Of a DNA stretch of 64,000 nucleotides, positions 25,964 to 35,072 are shown one piece after another. Position 1 is the stretch's first letter, and every line of letters begins with the position of its first letter. Source of the DNA: Ichthyenterobacterium magnum (GTDB taxonomy: Bacteria; Bacteroidota; Bacteroidia; Flavobacteriales; Flavobacteriaceae); assembly GCF_003610635.1 (NCBI RefSeq), contig NZ_RAQJ01000007.1, positions 1 through 64,000 on the forward strand. Direction: 5' to 3'. Both the position numbers and the translations under genes were made by a program. The notes under the pieces are model-generated. The model was not told where the DNA came from. It did no database searches and saw only the letters and a list, made by a program, of their open reading frames with translations.

Positions 25964-27943
25964 ATGAAAACTAAAATTACCCTATTGGCATTTTTATGCC
26001 TTGTTCAATTGACTTTTAGCCAAGTAGTTATAAACGAATTAGATTGTGATACACCTGGAGTAGACACTTTAGAGTTTTTAGAGCTAAAGTCTGATGTTCC
26101 TAATTTTTCTTTAAATGGCTACGTTGTTGTCTTTTTTAATGGTTCTAGTTCTGGTATGGACTCAAGTTACCTAACAATAGATTTAGATGGTTATACAACA
26201 GATGTAAATGGGCTATTAGTGATAGGAAGTAGTTCTTTAATTCCGTTCCCTCAATTATTAATACCAGAAAGTGTAATACAAAATGGAGCAGATGCAGTTG
26301 CTATTTATCAAGGGAATGATTTTGATTTTCCAGGAGGAACTGTTGCTTTTTCTGGAACAGATCCTAGTACAGGAGCAACTTTAATTGACGCTTTAGCATA
26401 TGATACGAGTGATTCTGATGATACTGTATTAATGGGTTTACTTGGTTTGTCTCAACAAATAAATGAAGGCTCTGGTAATAACACTAACTCTATTCAGCGT
26501 TTTGTTGATATTAATGATAATGTCACATACACATCAACTACACCAACACCAAGACAGTTAAATGATGGTTCTGGAATAATCTTTAATGGTGTAAGTGTTT
26601 CAGTAGCACAAACACAATATAATGAAGACGATACGTTTGATATTATTTTTACAACAGACACTAATGTAGCATCAGATTTAAATTTTAATATTAGTTTAAA
26701 TAATGGAACTTTTGATGACACAGATTTTACCGGAAATACATCATTAACAATTCCTTCAGGCCAAAACACTACAAGTACTACAATTTCTCTAGTAGACGAT
26801 AATGATGATGAAGGTGATGAGGTGTTAATTATATCAATGATAGATTTGGTCGAACCAATTATACCAAATAATGGTAGTATTCAAGTTAGAGTAGTAGATA
26901 ATGATTTTACAATGGCATCATACGGAGTGCCAACTGCACCAACTTATGGCATGGTAAGTAGTACACAACCAACAGGATATTATGATAGTTTAGATGGTTT
27001 TGCTGATGCTCAATTAAAACAAGCTTTACAAGATATAATTGCAGAAGAAGGTGTTGTAAGGGCTCAGACTTACACAGATGTTATTGATATTTTAAAAGAA
27101 GCTGATCAAAATCCAGCAAATAGCAATCAAGTTTGGTTGTTATATACAGAAGAAGGACGAGCAAAATTAGATTTTCAAACATCATCTGATAATAACGGAA
27201 AATGGAATAGAGAACATACGTTTCCTAGATCAAGAGGTGGTTTTAATAGTATTGATGCCGATGATATTGCAGATGAAAGAAATATTTTTTGGAATACAAC
27301 CGCAGATTCTCTACGACATGGTAATTCAGACGCTCATGCTTTAAGAGCTGCTGATGGTTCAGAAAATAGTTCTCGAGGAAATCAGCATTACGGGCAATAT
27401 GTTGGACCTAGCGGCAATAGCGGAAGTTTTTATGGAGACGTGGCTAGAAGCGTTTTATATATGGAGATTAGATATAACGGTTTACAAGTGGTTGATGGTT
27501 TTCCTGATACGCCTGGTCAGTTAGGAGATTTAGCAGTCTTATTAGATTGGCACAGAAATGATCCTCCAGATGATTTTGAAATGAATAGAAACAATGTAGT
27601 CTATAATTGGCAGTTTAATAGAAACCCATTTATAGATCAGCCAGATTTAGTAGAATACATTTGGGGAAATATGGTTGGCCAAACATGGGATCAGCAATTA
27701 AGCGTTGAGGAACATAACTTATTGAATATCCAAGTGTATCCAAACCCAACATCTAATCGCGTTTATATTAAAGGCATTAAAAATAAAACAAAAGTTGAAG
27801 TGTTTTCTGTAGATGGACGCCAGATTAAAACAATAGGTTTGCTTGAAGACACATTTATAGATTTTAATTTACCAAACGGAATTTATATGTTGAATATATC
27901 TTCTGAAAATGAATTTATAGTAAAGAAATTGGTGGTTAAGTAA
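25964..27943 (+). CDS. Secreted endonuclease I with lamin-tail, Calx-beta and T9SS type A sorting domains
   Basis: A 659-residue extracellular nuclease. After a signal peptide (ending FSQ, residue 19) come a lamin-tail domain (VVINELDCDTPGVDTLEFLEL, about 20-165), a Calx-beta domain (about 205-312, ending VRVVDND), and the endonuclease I domain (about 330-585) with NREHTFPRSRGG, DERNIFWNTTADSLRHGNSD and FYGDVARSVLYMEIRY. The last 75 residues are a type A sorting domain (VYPNPTSNRVYIKG ... GIYMLNISSENEFIVKKLVVK in part). It probably degrades extracellular DNA for nutrients. It is a single-gene unit with a strong terminator. Confidence 0.92.
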   Translation: MKTKITLLAFLCLVQLTFSQVVINELDCDTPGVDTLEFLELKSDVPNFSLNGYVVVFFNGSSSGMDSSYLTIDLDGYTTDVNGLLVIGSSSLIPFPQLLIPESVIQNGADAVAIYQGNDFDFPGGTVAFSGTDPSTGATLIDALAYDTSDSDDTVLMGLLGLSQQINEGSGNNTNSIQRFVDINDNVTYTSTTPTPRQLNDGSGIIFNGVSVSVAQTQYNEDDTFDIIFTTDTNVASDLNFNISLNNGTFDDTDFTGNTSLTIPSGQNTTSTTISLVDDNDDEGDEVLIISMIDLVEPIIPNNGSIQVRVVDNDFTMASYGVPTAPTYGMVSSTQPTGYYDSLDGFADAQLKQALQDIIAEEGVVRAQTYTDVIDILKEADQNPANSNQVWLLYTEEGRAKLDFQTSSDNNGKWNREHTFPRSRGGFNSIDADDIADERNIFWNTTADSLRHGNSDAHALRAADGSENSSRGNQHYGQYVGPSGNSGSFYGDVARSVLYMEIRYNGLQVVDGFPDTPGQLGDLAVLLDWHRNDPPDDFEMNRNNVVYNWQFNRNPFIDQPDLVEYIWGNMVGQTWDQQLSVEEHNLLNIQVYPNPTSNRVYIKGIKNKTKVEVFSVDGRQIKTIGLLEDTFIDFNLPNGIYMLNISSENEFIVKKLVVK

Positions 27944-27963
27944 AACACCAACTTATATAAAAT

Positions 27964-28003
27964 AAAAAACCTCAAGTCGACTAACTAAGACTTGAGGTTT
28001 TTT
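27964..28003. terminator. Bidirectional terminator between endonuclease and M56 genes
   Basis: A 15-bp perfect stem (27964-27978 with 27989-28003) with A and T runs on the two sides and a 10-nt loop. It serves both converging genes. Confidence 0.9.
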
Positions 28004-28019
28004 GTTGATAAGTGTAAGT

Positions 28020-29954
28020 CTAATTTTTGTTTTTAGTATACATTAGCACAACACCATCTTTTCCTTTTTTGCCATATTTTTCTGTGGCTTTATCTCCTTT
28101 TAAAACTTCAACTTTTTTTATAGTATCTGAGTTTATGTTCTCTATGTCTTTTTTAGAAATCTCTTTCCCATCTAAAATAAATAAAGGCTTTTCATTAGCA
28201 TCTGATATAAAAACAAGATTGCCTTTGTCAGAAGTTTTTATTTCAAAATGATTGTCGTCATCGTCATGCAAAATGGATACTTTACTTTTTCCATTATTTT
28301 TAATAACATAAACATCTTCATGATGGTTTTCTTGTTCGTTATCAGTATCGCTTTCTACTATTACTTCTACAACATTATGATCATCATCTCCAGATAATAT
28401 TTGCACATTTTTGCTTCTCTTTATCTTTTTGTGTTTTCCATTCTTTCCATTGCTTCTAATAATGATTTTGTCTTCATTACTATGGTGTTCATGTTCCGTA
28501 TCACAGTTATGTTTATTTTTTTCGTCACAATGATGTTCATGCTCATCGTCATCAGAAAACACAAATACATTGTTTCCTTTTCCAGACTTGTAAATTTTAT
28601 GTTTTCCTCCTTTAGATTTGTAAGCAAAAGTATTGTTACCATGTTGATAATGACCATTACCAATTGAGATGTTATTGTTTTTAGCATCAAAAACAATTTT
28701 AATTGGCTCTATCGTTTCATCAGAATTGACATTGTAACTTGTGCTTGAGTTTTTAGATTTTGCTTCAATTTTTATAGCAGTAATTTCTCCATCACTATTA
28801 CGTTTAATGCTTTTAAACTTAATAGTTATTTCTTTCTTTTTAAATGAGGCTTTTATCTCATCTAAATCACTATCTGATGCATTTTTGGTAACCATAACCA
28901 TTTCAACATCGTTATTGCCATGTGTTACTTTTGTTTTCTGTTTTGTACTAGTGAGTTTACTTGCTTTTTTTTGTGAACTTTTAGTAGCAACTCGTTGATC
29001 TGTTCTTTTTTCTTCTATTGTATTTGAAGATAAGTTAGCTGTAGTGTCTGTTAATAAATTACTAGTTAGATATGGGCCTAATATTGGTGTTTGCTTTTCA
29101 ACTAAAACATGTTTTGTATTAAAGCTCATTAAAAATAATGCTAGCGCAGGAAGTATAAACATGTATTTCCAGAGACTTGATTGTTTTGATTTTGGTTTGT
29201 GTAACATAACGATTCGATTTTTGATTAATGAATTATAAAAATTATTTGTTAATGCTAATTGATACTGCGGCACACTGGTTTTTAGTAATAGATGCTGATA
29301 GCTTTTTTCACAGTTAGATTTTTGTTGTGCCTTGTTGTCGGCTATAAATTCTAAATTTTGTTGAAGTTCTTTTTTATATAGCCAAATAAGCGGATTGCAC
29401 CAAAATACAATTGTTGCTATTTCTATAAGAATGATGTCTAATGAGTGGTATTGGTTTACATGTACTTTCTCGTGCGTAATAATTTGCTTGAGCTCATTAT
29501 TATTAAACTGATTTGGATTATAAACTACCCAATTAAAGAACGAGAAAGGAGAAATGTTATCTTCTACTTTTACGTGTATATATTTACCCGAACGATATTT
29601 ATTACTTCTATATATAAGAGTAGATAAAGAATACATTTGAATAAGCAAACGCGCTCCCAAAATACTCGTACCTAAAAAATATAATACTAAAAATAGCGAA
29701 TCCCAGTTTATAGTCTCAATAGTTTCACTAGATTCTATAGTTGTAATTATATTGTTAGAAAATGTATGAAGCGTTTGTTTAGGCTCAATATAGGTGTATA
29801 TAGGAATTATAATTAATGGCGCAACAAAAGATGTTATGACACCAATTATAATAAACCATCTGTTACTTTGAAAAAAAGTTTCACGCTGTAAAAATAGTTT
29901 ATAACATACATAGAATATACCAATTATTACTGATGCTTTTATTAAATATGCCAT
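28020..29954 (-). CDS. BlaR1-like M56 metallopeptidase with acidic/His-rich domain and plug-like C-terminus
   Basis: A 644-residue membrane protein. The N-terminal 310 residues have transmembrane helices around the zinc site THEKVHVNQYHS (HExxH) with a downstream Glu in NLEFIADNKA, as in BlaR1/MecR1. Instead of a penicillin-binding sensor there is a Lys-rich linker, then a stretch rich in His, Asp and Glu (about 480-580; DDDEHEHHCDEKNKHNC), which could bind metal ions. The C-terminal 60 residues (FILDGKEISKKDIENINSDT, ending GVVLMYTK) resemble a TonB-receptor plug. It lies 2 bp after blaI, so it is the likely sensor-protease for that repressor. Confidence 0.85.
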   Translation of the reverse strand: MAYLIKASVIIGIFYVCYKLFLQRETFFQSNRWFIIIGVITSFVAPLIIIPIYTYIEPKQTLHTFSNNIITTIESSETIETINWDSLFLVLYFLGTSILGARLLIQMYSLSTLIYRSNKYRSGKYIHVKVEDNISPFSFFNWVVYNPNQFNNNELKQIITHEKVHVNQYHSLDIILIEIATIVFWCNPLIWLYKKELQQNLEFIADNKAQQKSNCEKSYQHLLLKTSVPQYQLALTNNFYNSLIKNRIVMLHKPKSKQSSLWKYMFILPALALFLMSFNTKHVLVEKQTPILGPYLTSNLLTDTTANLSSNTIEEKRTDQRVATKSSQKKASKLTSTKQKTKVTHGNNDVEMVMVTKNASDSDLDEIKASFKKKEITIKFKSIKRNSDGEITAIKIEAKSKNSSTSYNVNSDETIEPIKIVFDAKNNNISIGNGHYQHGNNTFAYKSKGGKHKIYKSGKGNNVFVFSDDDEHEHHCDEKNKHNCDTEHEHHSNEDKIIIRSNGKNGKHKKIKRSKNVQILSGDDDHNVVEVIVESDTDNEQENHHEDVYVIKNNGKSKVSILHDDDDNHFEIKTSDKGNLVFISDANEKPLFILDGKEISKKDIENINSDTIKKVEVLKGDKATEKYGKKGKDGVVLMYTKNKN

Positions 29955-29956
29955 GA

Positions 29957-30316
29957 TTATTTTTTATTTTCAATAAGTTTTATAATCTCTTTTAGCTCAT
30001 CAACGCTTATTTTTTCCTCTTTAGCAAAAAAGGAAACAACATTTTTATATGAGCTATTAAAATAATTGTCAATTGCAGAATTCATAAAGCGTTTTCTGTA
30101 AGCCTCTTTACTAATTACAGGAAAGTATTGATGTGTTTTTCCATAAGCATTATAACTAACATAACCTTTGTCTTCTAGGTTTCTTATAATAGTAGAAAGT
30201 GTATTATAATGTGGTTTGTCTGTAGAAATCTCTGCTAAAACATCTTTTACAAAAGCTTTTTCTAGCTTCCAGAGTACATGCATTATTTCTTCCTCTTTAT
30301 TGGTTAATTTTTGCAT
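29957..30316 (-). CDS. BlaI/MecI/CopY-family repressor
   Basis: A 119-residue winged-helix repressor: LTNKEEEIMHVLWKLEKAFV, then the recognition part HYNTLSTIIRNLEDKGYV and a C-terminal dimerisation helix. BlaI is inactivated by proteolysis started by an M56 partner, which is encoded 2 bp downstream. Three palindromes that cover its own promoter (30337-30392) are likely operators, giving autoregulation. No beta-lactamase gene is near, so the regulon is probably envelope stress or metal response. Confidence 0.92.
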   Translation of the reverse strand: MQKLTNKEEEIMHVLWKLEKAFVKDVLAEISTDKPHYNTLSTIIRNLEDKGYVSYNAYGKTHQYFPVISKEAYRKRFMNSAIDNYFNSSYKNVVSFFAKEEKISVDELKEIIKLIENKK

Positions 30317-30336
30317 AAGCTTTTTAATTCAAAATA

Positions 30337-30392
30337 GTTTGATAAATCAAACCTATAACTATTTTCGTAGTTACACAACTATTTTAATAGTT
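30337..30392. promoter_or_regulatory. Three palindromic operators on a 20-bp pitch at the blaI promoter
   Basis: Three palindromes are centred at 30344.5, 30364.5 and 30384.5: GTTTGATAAATCAAAC (30337-30352), TAACTATTTTCGTAGTTA (30356-30373, outer 6 bp paired) and AACTATTTTAATAGTT (30377-30392). The pitch is exactly two helical turns. They cover the -7, spacer and -33 of the blaI promoter. Confidence 0.7.
30348..30378 (-). promoter_or_regulatory. Promoter of blaI-M56
   Basis: On the minus strand TTG (30378-30376), 20 nt, then TAGGTTTG (30355-30348), a near-exact Bacteroidota promoter 32 nt before the blaI start. Confidence 0.65.
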
Positions 30393-30470
30393 ATTTAACG
30401 ATTTTTTTAGTTTTAGTTAAAGATTAAAATGAAATAGTATCTTCGCATTCAAAATATTGGTACATTATTT

Positions 30471-31412
30471 ATGAGCTTGTTCTGGATTATTTTAGGATTG
30501 ATTTTATTGGTTGTAGGAGGTGAGTTTTTGGTAAGAGCTTCTGTTGCACTATCATTTAAGTTTAGTATTTCTAAGTTAGTAATAGGTATGACCGTTGTTT
30601 CATTTGCAACATCAGCACCTGAGCTATTAGTGAGTTTAAATGCTGCATTGTCAGGCTCTCCAGCTATAGCAATAAATAATGTTGTTGGTTCTAACATTGC
30701 TAACATCGGTCTTGTATTAGGTATTACTGCTCTTATTGGTTCTATAGCTGTCGATAAATCATTTTATAAATTAACATGGCCGTCAATGATGGTTTTTTCT
30801 TTGTTAATGTATTATTTTTTATATAATGACGATCAACTTACTTCAATTGAAGGTGTTGTGTTGTTAGTAGCATTAATCATATTTTTAATTGTGCTTATTA
30901 AAAGCTCTAAAAAAGAAGAGGAAATTGAAGATGTAGATGATGCGCTTGCCAATGTTAGAAATTATAAAATTTTTGTTTGGCTACTAATAGGCGCAGTTGC
31001 ATTGTATTTTGGTTCAGAATGGTTAGTCGATGGCGCAAAAGAAATGGCAGTTGCTTTAGGTGTAAGTGAAGCCGTAATATCTGTTACCATGATAGCAATT
31101 GGTACAAGTGTTCCAGAGCTTGCAGCTTCTGTAATTGCTGCTGTTAAACAAGAAAGAGCAATTTCTTTAGGTAACTTAATTGGGTCTAATATTTTTAATA
31201 TAGGTTCAGTTTTAGGGATTACATCTATAATTAAAACAATTCCAGTAACAGAACCTCAAATTTTGACACGAGATATATTTTGGATGCTAGCGTTTGCTGC
31301 GGTATTAATTCCTTTAATACTGTTGCCTAAACAACTTCAAATAAGCAGATACAAAGGTTTAGTTTTGGTAGCTGGTTATGTTTGTTTTATTTATTTAGTC
31401 TTTAAAGGGTGA
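30471..31412 (+). CDS. YrbG-type calcium/sodium antiporter
   Basis: A 313-residue inner membrane exchanger with ten helices in two inverted halves. The alpha repeats are seen: GMTVVSFATSAPELLVSLNA with NNVVGSNIANIGLVLG, and TMIAIGTSVPELAASVIAA with GNLIGSNIFNIGSVLG. The two halves are joined by an acidic loop (KEEEIEDVDDAL). Relatives exchange Na+ or H+ for Ca2+. A TATCTTCG box at 30438, one mismatch from the -7 consensus, may be its promoter; divergent from blaI. Confidence 0.92.
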   Translation: MSLFWIILGLILLVVGGEFLVRASVALSFKFSISKLVIGMTVVSFATSAPELLVSLNAALSGSPAIAINNVVGSNIANIGLVLGITALIGSIAVDKSFYKLTWPSMMVFSLLMYYFLYNDDQLTSIEGVVLLVALIIFLIVLIKSSKKEEEIEDVDDALANVRNYKIFVWLLIGAVALYFGSEWLVDGAKEMAVALGVSEAVISVTMIAIGTSVPELAASVIAAVKQERAISLGNLIGSNIFNIGSVLGITSIIKTIPVTEPQILTRDIFWMLAFAAVLIPLILLPKQLQISRYKGLVLVAGYVCFIYLVFKG

Positions 31413-31503
31413 TTTTTAAAGGGTGCAATCTTAAAATTTTATTTATTATTAGTATTTAACCCTGTTTTTTTTAGGGTTGAATGGTTTTTTAGCATAAATT
31501 TAA

Positions 31504-31511
31504 TAAATTTG
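31504..31511 (+). promoter_or_regulatory. -7 element for glutamine synthetase III
   Basis: TAAATTTG fits TAnnTTTG, 39 nt upstream of the ATG at 31551. Confidence 0.45.
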
Positions 31512-31550
31512 TCCCTGTTAAAATTAGTTTAAGCAATTAAAATTATAATT

Positions 31551-33737
31551 ATGTCAACTTTAAGATTTCATGCTATTAAAGAATCTCTTAACCGTAAACC
31601 AATTGAGATAGAAGAAAAAGAACGCCGTTCTGCTATGTTTGGATCTAATGTGTTTAACGAAACAGCTATGCGTCAATATTTAACTAAAGCTGCTTATAAT
31701 AGTGTTATGGACGCTATTAAAAATGGTTCTAAAATCGACAGGTCTGTTGCAGATCACATTTCTACAGGAATGAAAGAATGGGCTTTATCTAAAGGTGCTA
31801 CTCATTATACACATTGGTTTCAACCTTTAACAGGTGCAACGGCAGAAAAACATGATGCTTTTTTTGAAACTATTGGAGGCGGTTTGGCTATTGAAAAATT
31901 TGGTGGAGGCCAATTAGTGCAACAAGAGCCAGATGCGTCAAGTTTTCCAAATGGAGGCATAAGAAATACTTTTGAAGCTAGAGGATATACAGCTTGGGAT
32001 CCTACATCTCCAGCATTTATTTATGATACTACACTTTGTATTCCAACCGTTTTTGTGTCTTATACAGGTGAAGCTTTAGATTACAAAACTCCGTTATTAA
32101 GAGCACTTCAAGCAGTAGATCATGCTGCAGTTGCGGTTTGTAAATATTTTGATAAAAACGTTAAAAAAGTAAATGCATCTTTAGGTTGGGAACAAGAGTA
32201 CTTTTTAATAGATAGTGCCTTGGCAAACGCTAGACCAGATATAGTATTAACTGGACGTACATTACTTGGGCATTCACCTGCTAAAGGTCAGCAATTAGAT
32301 GATCACTATTTTGGCACCATACCAAATAGAGCAATGCAGTACATGAAGGATTTAGAAACAGAATGTATGCTTTTAGGTATTCCTGTTAAAACAAGACATA
32401 ATGAGGTAGCGCCAAATCAGTTTGAATTAGCACCAATTTACGACGAAGCAAATTTAGCAGTAGATCATAATTCATTATTAATGGATGTGATGGATAAGAT
32501 TGCCGACCGACATAATTTTAAAGTATTGTTTCATGAAAAACCATTTGCAGGCGTAAACGGTTCAGGAAAACATAACAATTGGAGTTTGAGTACAGATACT
32601 GGAGTTAACTTATTAGGCCCAGGAAAAACACCAATGAGTAATCTTCAATTTTTAACATTCTTTATTAATACAATTAAAGCAGTTTATGATAACGAAGAAT
32701 TGTTAAGAGCGGCAATTGCGTCTGCAAGTAATGATCATCGATTAGGGGCAAATGAAGCTCCGCCAGCAATTATTTCAGTATTTATTGGCGAACAATTAAC
32801 TAATGTTTTAAATGAATTAGAACATGTTACAAATGGTAAATTATCTCCAGAAGAAAAAACAGATTTAAAGCTAAATGTTGTTGGTAAAATACCAGATGTG
32901 TTATTAGATAATACAGATCGTAACAGAACGTCACCTTTTGCATTTACAGGTAACAAGTTTGAATTTAGAGCAGTAGGATCCACAGCAAATTGTGCAAACC
33001 CTATGACGGTTTTAAATGCTATTGTAGCAAAGCAATTAACAGAGTTTAAAACTGAAGTAGATGCGCTTATTGATAAAAAGGATATGAAAAAGGACGATGC
33101 CATTTTTAATATTCTTAGAGAGTATATCAAGAAGTCAAAACATATTTTGTTTGAAGGAAATGGTTATGGTGAAGCTTGGGAAAAAGAAGCAAAAAAACGA
33201 GGCTTAAGTAATAATAAAACAACACCTGAAGCACTTAAAGCCAAGGTATCTAAAAAGGCAATTAACTTGTATGGCGATTTAGGTATTATGAATAAAGTTG
33301 AGGTAGAAGCACGTTATGAGATTGAAGTTGAAGAGTATGTTTTGCGTATTCAAATTGAAGGTCGTGTTTTAGGCGATATTGCTCGTAATCATATAGTGCC
33401 AACAGCAGTAAAATATCAAAATGTTTTAATAGAGAATGTTAAAGGTTTAAAAGAAATTTATGGAGCAGATTTTAAAAAGCTAGCTAAAGAACAGTTAAAT
33501 CTTATCGAAGAAATATCTAGGCATATTGAAGCTATAAATTCTAACGTTACAACAATGACTAACGAAAGAAAGAAAGCCAATAAGATTGAAAATGCTAACA
33601 AAAAAGCTGAGGCATATTGTAATAAAGTAAAACCTCTGTTTGATAAAATTAGGTATCATTCAGATAAATTAGAATTGCTTGTAGACGACGAGCTTTGGCC
33701 TTTAGTTAAGTATAGAGAGTTGTTATTTACTAAATAA
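31551..33737 (+). CDS. glnN: Glutamine synthetase type III
   Basis: The 728-residue cytoplasmic enzyme makes glutamine from glutamate and ammonia. Length and blocks are those of GSIII, not GSI: KGATHYTHWFQPLTG near residue 80, SLGWEQEYFLID, TRHNEVAPNQFELAPIYDEA, FAGVNGSGKHNNWSLST and AFTGNKFEFRAVGSTANCANP. GSIII is the main form in Bacteroides and flavobacteria. The gene stands alone with its own promoter; the upstream leader has no obvious riboswitch. Confidence 0.97.
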   Translation: MSTLRFHAIKESLNRKPIEIEEKERRSAMFGSNVFNETAMRQYLTKAAYNSVMDAIKNGSKIDRSVADHISTGMKEWALSKGATHYTHWFQPLTGATAEKHDAFFETIGGGLAIEKFGGGQLVQQEPDASSFPNGGIRNTFEARGYTAWDPTSPAFIYDTTLCIPTVFVSYTGEALDYKTPLLRALQAVDHAAVAVCKYFDKNVKKVNASLGWEQEYFLIDSALANARPDIVLTGRTLLGHSPAKGQQLDDHYFGTIPNRAMQYMKDLETECMLLGIPVKTRHNEVAPNQFELAPIYDEANLAVDHNSLLMDVMDKIADRHNFKVLFHEKPFAGVNGSGKHNNWSLSTDTGVNLLGPGKTPMSNLQFLTFFINTIKAVYDNEELLRAAIASASNDHRLGANEAPPAIISVFIGEQLTNVLNELEHVTNGKLSPEEKTDLKLNVVGKIPDVLLDNTDRNRTSPFAFTGNKFEFRAVGSTANCANPMTVLNAIVAKQLTEFKTEVDALIDKKDMKKDDAIFNILREYIKKSKHILFEGNGYGEAWEKEAKKRGLSNNKTTPEALKAKVSKKAINLYGDLGIMNKVEVEARYEIEVEEYVLRIQIEGRVLGDIARNHIVPTAVKYQNVLIENVKGLKEIYGADFKKLAKEQLNLIEEISRHIEAINSNVTTMTNERKKANKIENANKKAEAYCNKVKPLFDKIRYHSDKLELLVDDELWPLVKYRELLFTK

Positions 33738-33889
33738 ATTTGGTTTTATTTCATTGATTATCAGTTAGGTTTAGGTAGTTGTGTACGTAGTCATACGTAT
33801 ATATAAAACCTGAAAAGGGTATTTCATCCTATTATTTTACAAATAATCGAAAATAAAGACAATGCCGCATGCACAGTAGTTTATTTCAT

Positions 33890-33897
33890 TAAATTTG
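33890..33897 (+). promoter_or_regulatory. -7 element for the 46-residue secreted protein
   Basis: TAAATTTG fits the -7 consensus and lies 27 nt before the ATG at 33925, which supports expression of this small gene. Confidence 0.4.
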
Positions 33898-33924
33898 TAA
33901 TGCTATTAATCAATTTTTGTAAAA

Positions 33925-34065
33925 ATGAAAAAGTTACTACTAAGTGTGGCTGCATTAATGTTTGCTACCTTGTTGTTTTCTCAGGCCGACTCTAATGATG
34001 TTAAACAAGATTCAAATCAGGATGACATTGCTAAGACCGAAATGAAATTACAATTAGAATCGTAA
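33925..34065 (+). CDS. 46-residue secreted peptide
   Basis: ATG 33925 to TAA 34065. The first 20 residues (MKKLLLSVAALMFATLLFSQ) are a textbook signal peptide; the 26-residue mature part is acidic (ADSNDVKQDSNQDDIAKTEM in part) and ends KLQLES. A -7 box upstream and a strong terminator downstream support a real single-gene unit. No homologue is recognised; it could be a small periplasmic or surface peptide. Confidence 0.6.
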   Translation: MKKLLLSVAALMFATLLFSQADSNDVKQDSNQDDIAKTEMKLQLES

Positions 34066-34140
34066 ACTAAATTTTGTTGCTTACAAAAAACGTTTTTAAG
34101 AGAAGTATCATATTTTTTGATTAACCTCTAAAAAAACTTA

Positions 34141-34190
34141 AAAGACAGATGAATTATAAATTGATTCATTTGTCTTTTTTTTTTTTTTTT
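34141..34190 (+). terminator. Terminator after the small secreted protein
   Basis: AAAGACAGATGAAT pairs with ATTCATTTGTCTTT (one G-T), followed by a run of about 17 T, the longest T tract in the window. Confidence 0.85.
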
Positions 34191-34317
34191 GTGCAAATAA
34201 CTCATTTAGAGTTGATTGTTAATTATTTTGTTATATTGCACTTTGTTCTAGCCCCAAAAATTGAACTTCAATTCTATTTTGTTATTAATTAAAAATGTTT
34301 AATTAATATTAAAATTG

Positions 34318-35037
34318 ATGATAGCACAACCATTTTATATTAAAACATTAGCTATATTTATTTTGAGTTTTTTGTCATTCTCAGGGATTGCTCAAAATGC
34401 TAATGAAACAATAGAATTAACCTCTATTGAAACGGCCAAAAAGGCATCAGAAAAAGTGCCCAAAACAGAATTCTTTGATTTAAGAGGAAATAATGTATTT
34501 GACCTAGCATTAGGAACATCTGTAATAAATGGAGATTTTGTTGACCCTGAGTTTGAAATTTATTTTAGAATAGGTTACAAACGCTATTTGTTTCCACATT
34601 TAAATATAAATTTTAGCTATAATAAATTCAACCTTGCTTATATAGATGTCTATAATGAAGGATTTATGTCTTTTGATTTAAATCTTGAGTGCACAGTTTT
34701 GCCACATAGTAAATTTTCACCATTTGTTTTTGCAGGAGCAGGTTATAATGCTTCAAATCATTTTAAAGAAACAGCAACAAAATTTCAAGGCGGCGGCGGA
34801 ATTGAGTATCTAGTTTTAGATGGTTTTGGTCTTAAGCTTTTTACAGATTATAACTATGTACTTAGCGATATTTTAGATGGATTAGAAGCTGGAAATTCTG
34901 ATGACACCTATTTTAGATTAGCCTTTGGTGTTAACTTTTATTTTGGAGGAGCAAAGAAAAAAGCCAAGCTGTCAGATGGACAAGCTACAGTTATAGATTC
35001 TAATCTTTTAATTGATAAGAATTACACAAAAAAATAA
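34318..35037 (+). CDS. Outer membrane beta-barrel protein
   Basis: A 239-residue product with signal peptide (ending FSGIAQ) and a mature domain of alternating strands (NVFDLALGTSVINGDF, FEIYFRIGYKRYLF, FSPFVFAGAGYNAS, YFRLAFGVNFYFGG), typical of an eight-stranded OmpA/OmpX-like barrel. A 25-residue Lys-rich tail follows the barrel. The start is set at ATG 34318; the adjacent TTG at 34315 is not needed. It is 35 bp upstream of purM. Confidence 0.75.
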   Translation: MIAQPFYIKTLAIFILSFLSFSGIAQNANETIELTSIETAKKASEKVPKTEFFDLRGNNVFDLALGTSVINGDFVDPEFEIYFRIGYKRYLFPHLNINFSYNKFNLAYIDVYNEGFMSFDLNLECTVLPHSKFSPFVFAGAGYNASNHFKETATKFQGGGGIEYLVLDGFGLKLFTDYNYVLSDILDGLEAGNSDDTYFRLAFGVNFYFGGAKKKAKLSDGQATVIDSNLLIDKNYTKK

Positions 35038-35072
35038 TTACAATGCTTATTTTTGCAACTCAATTGTAAGCA

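Noticed and set aside
28401-28998. Open frames on the plus strand opposite the M56 gene
   Set aside because: They are antisense to a well-supported coding region with repetitive His/Asp codons and show only hydrophobic low-complexity translation.
28020-30316. Beta-lactam resistance locus
   Set aside because: The BlaI-M56 pair lacks a penicillin-sensing domain and there is no beta-lactamase gene near.
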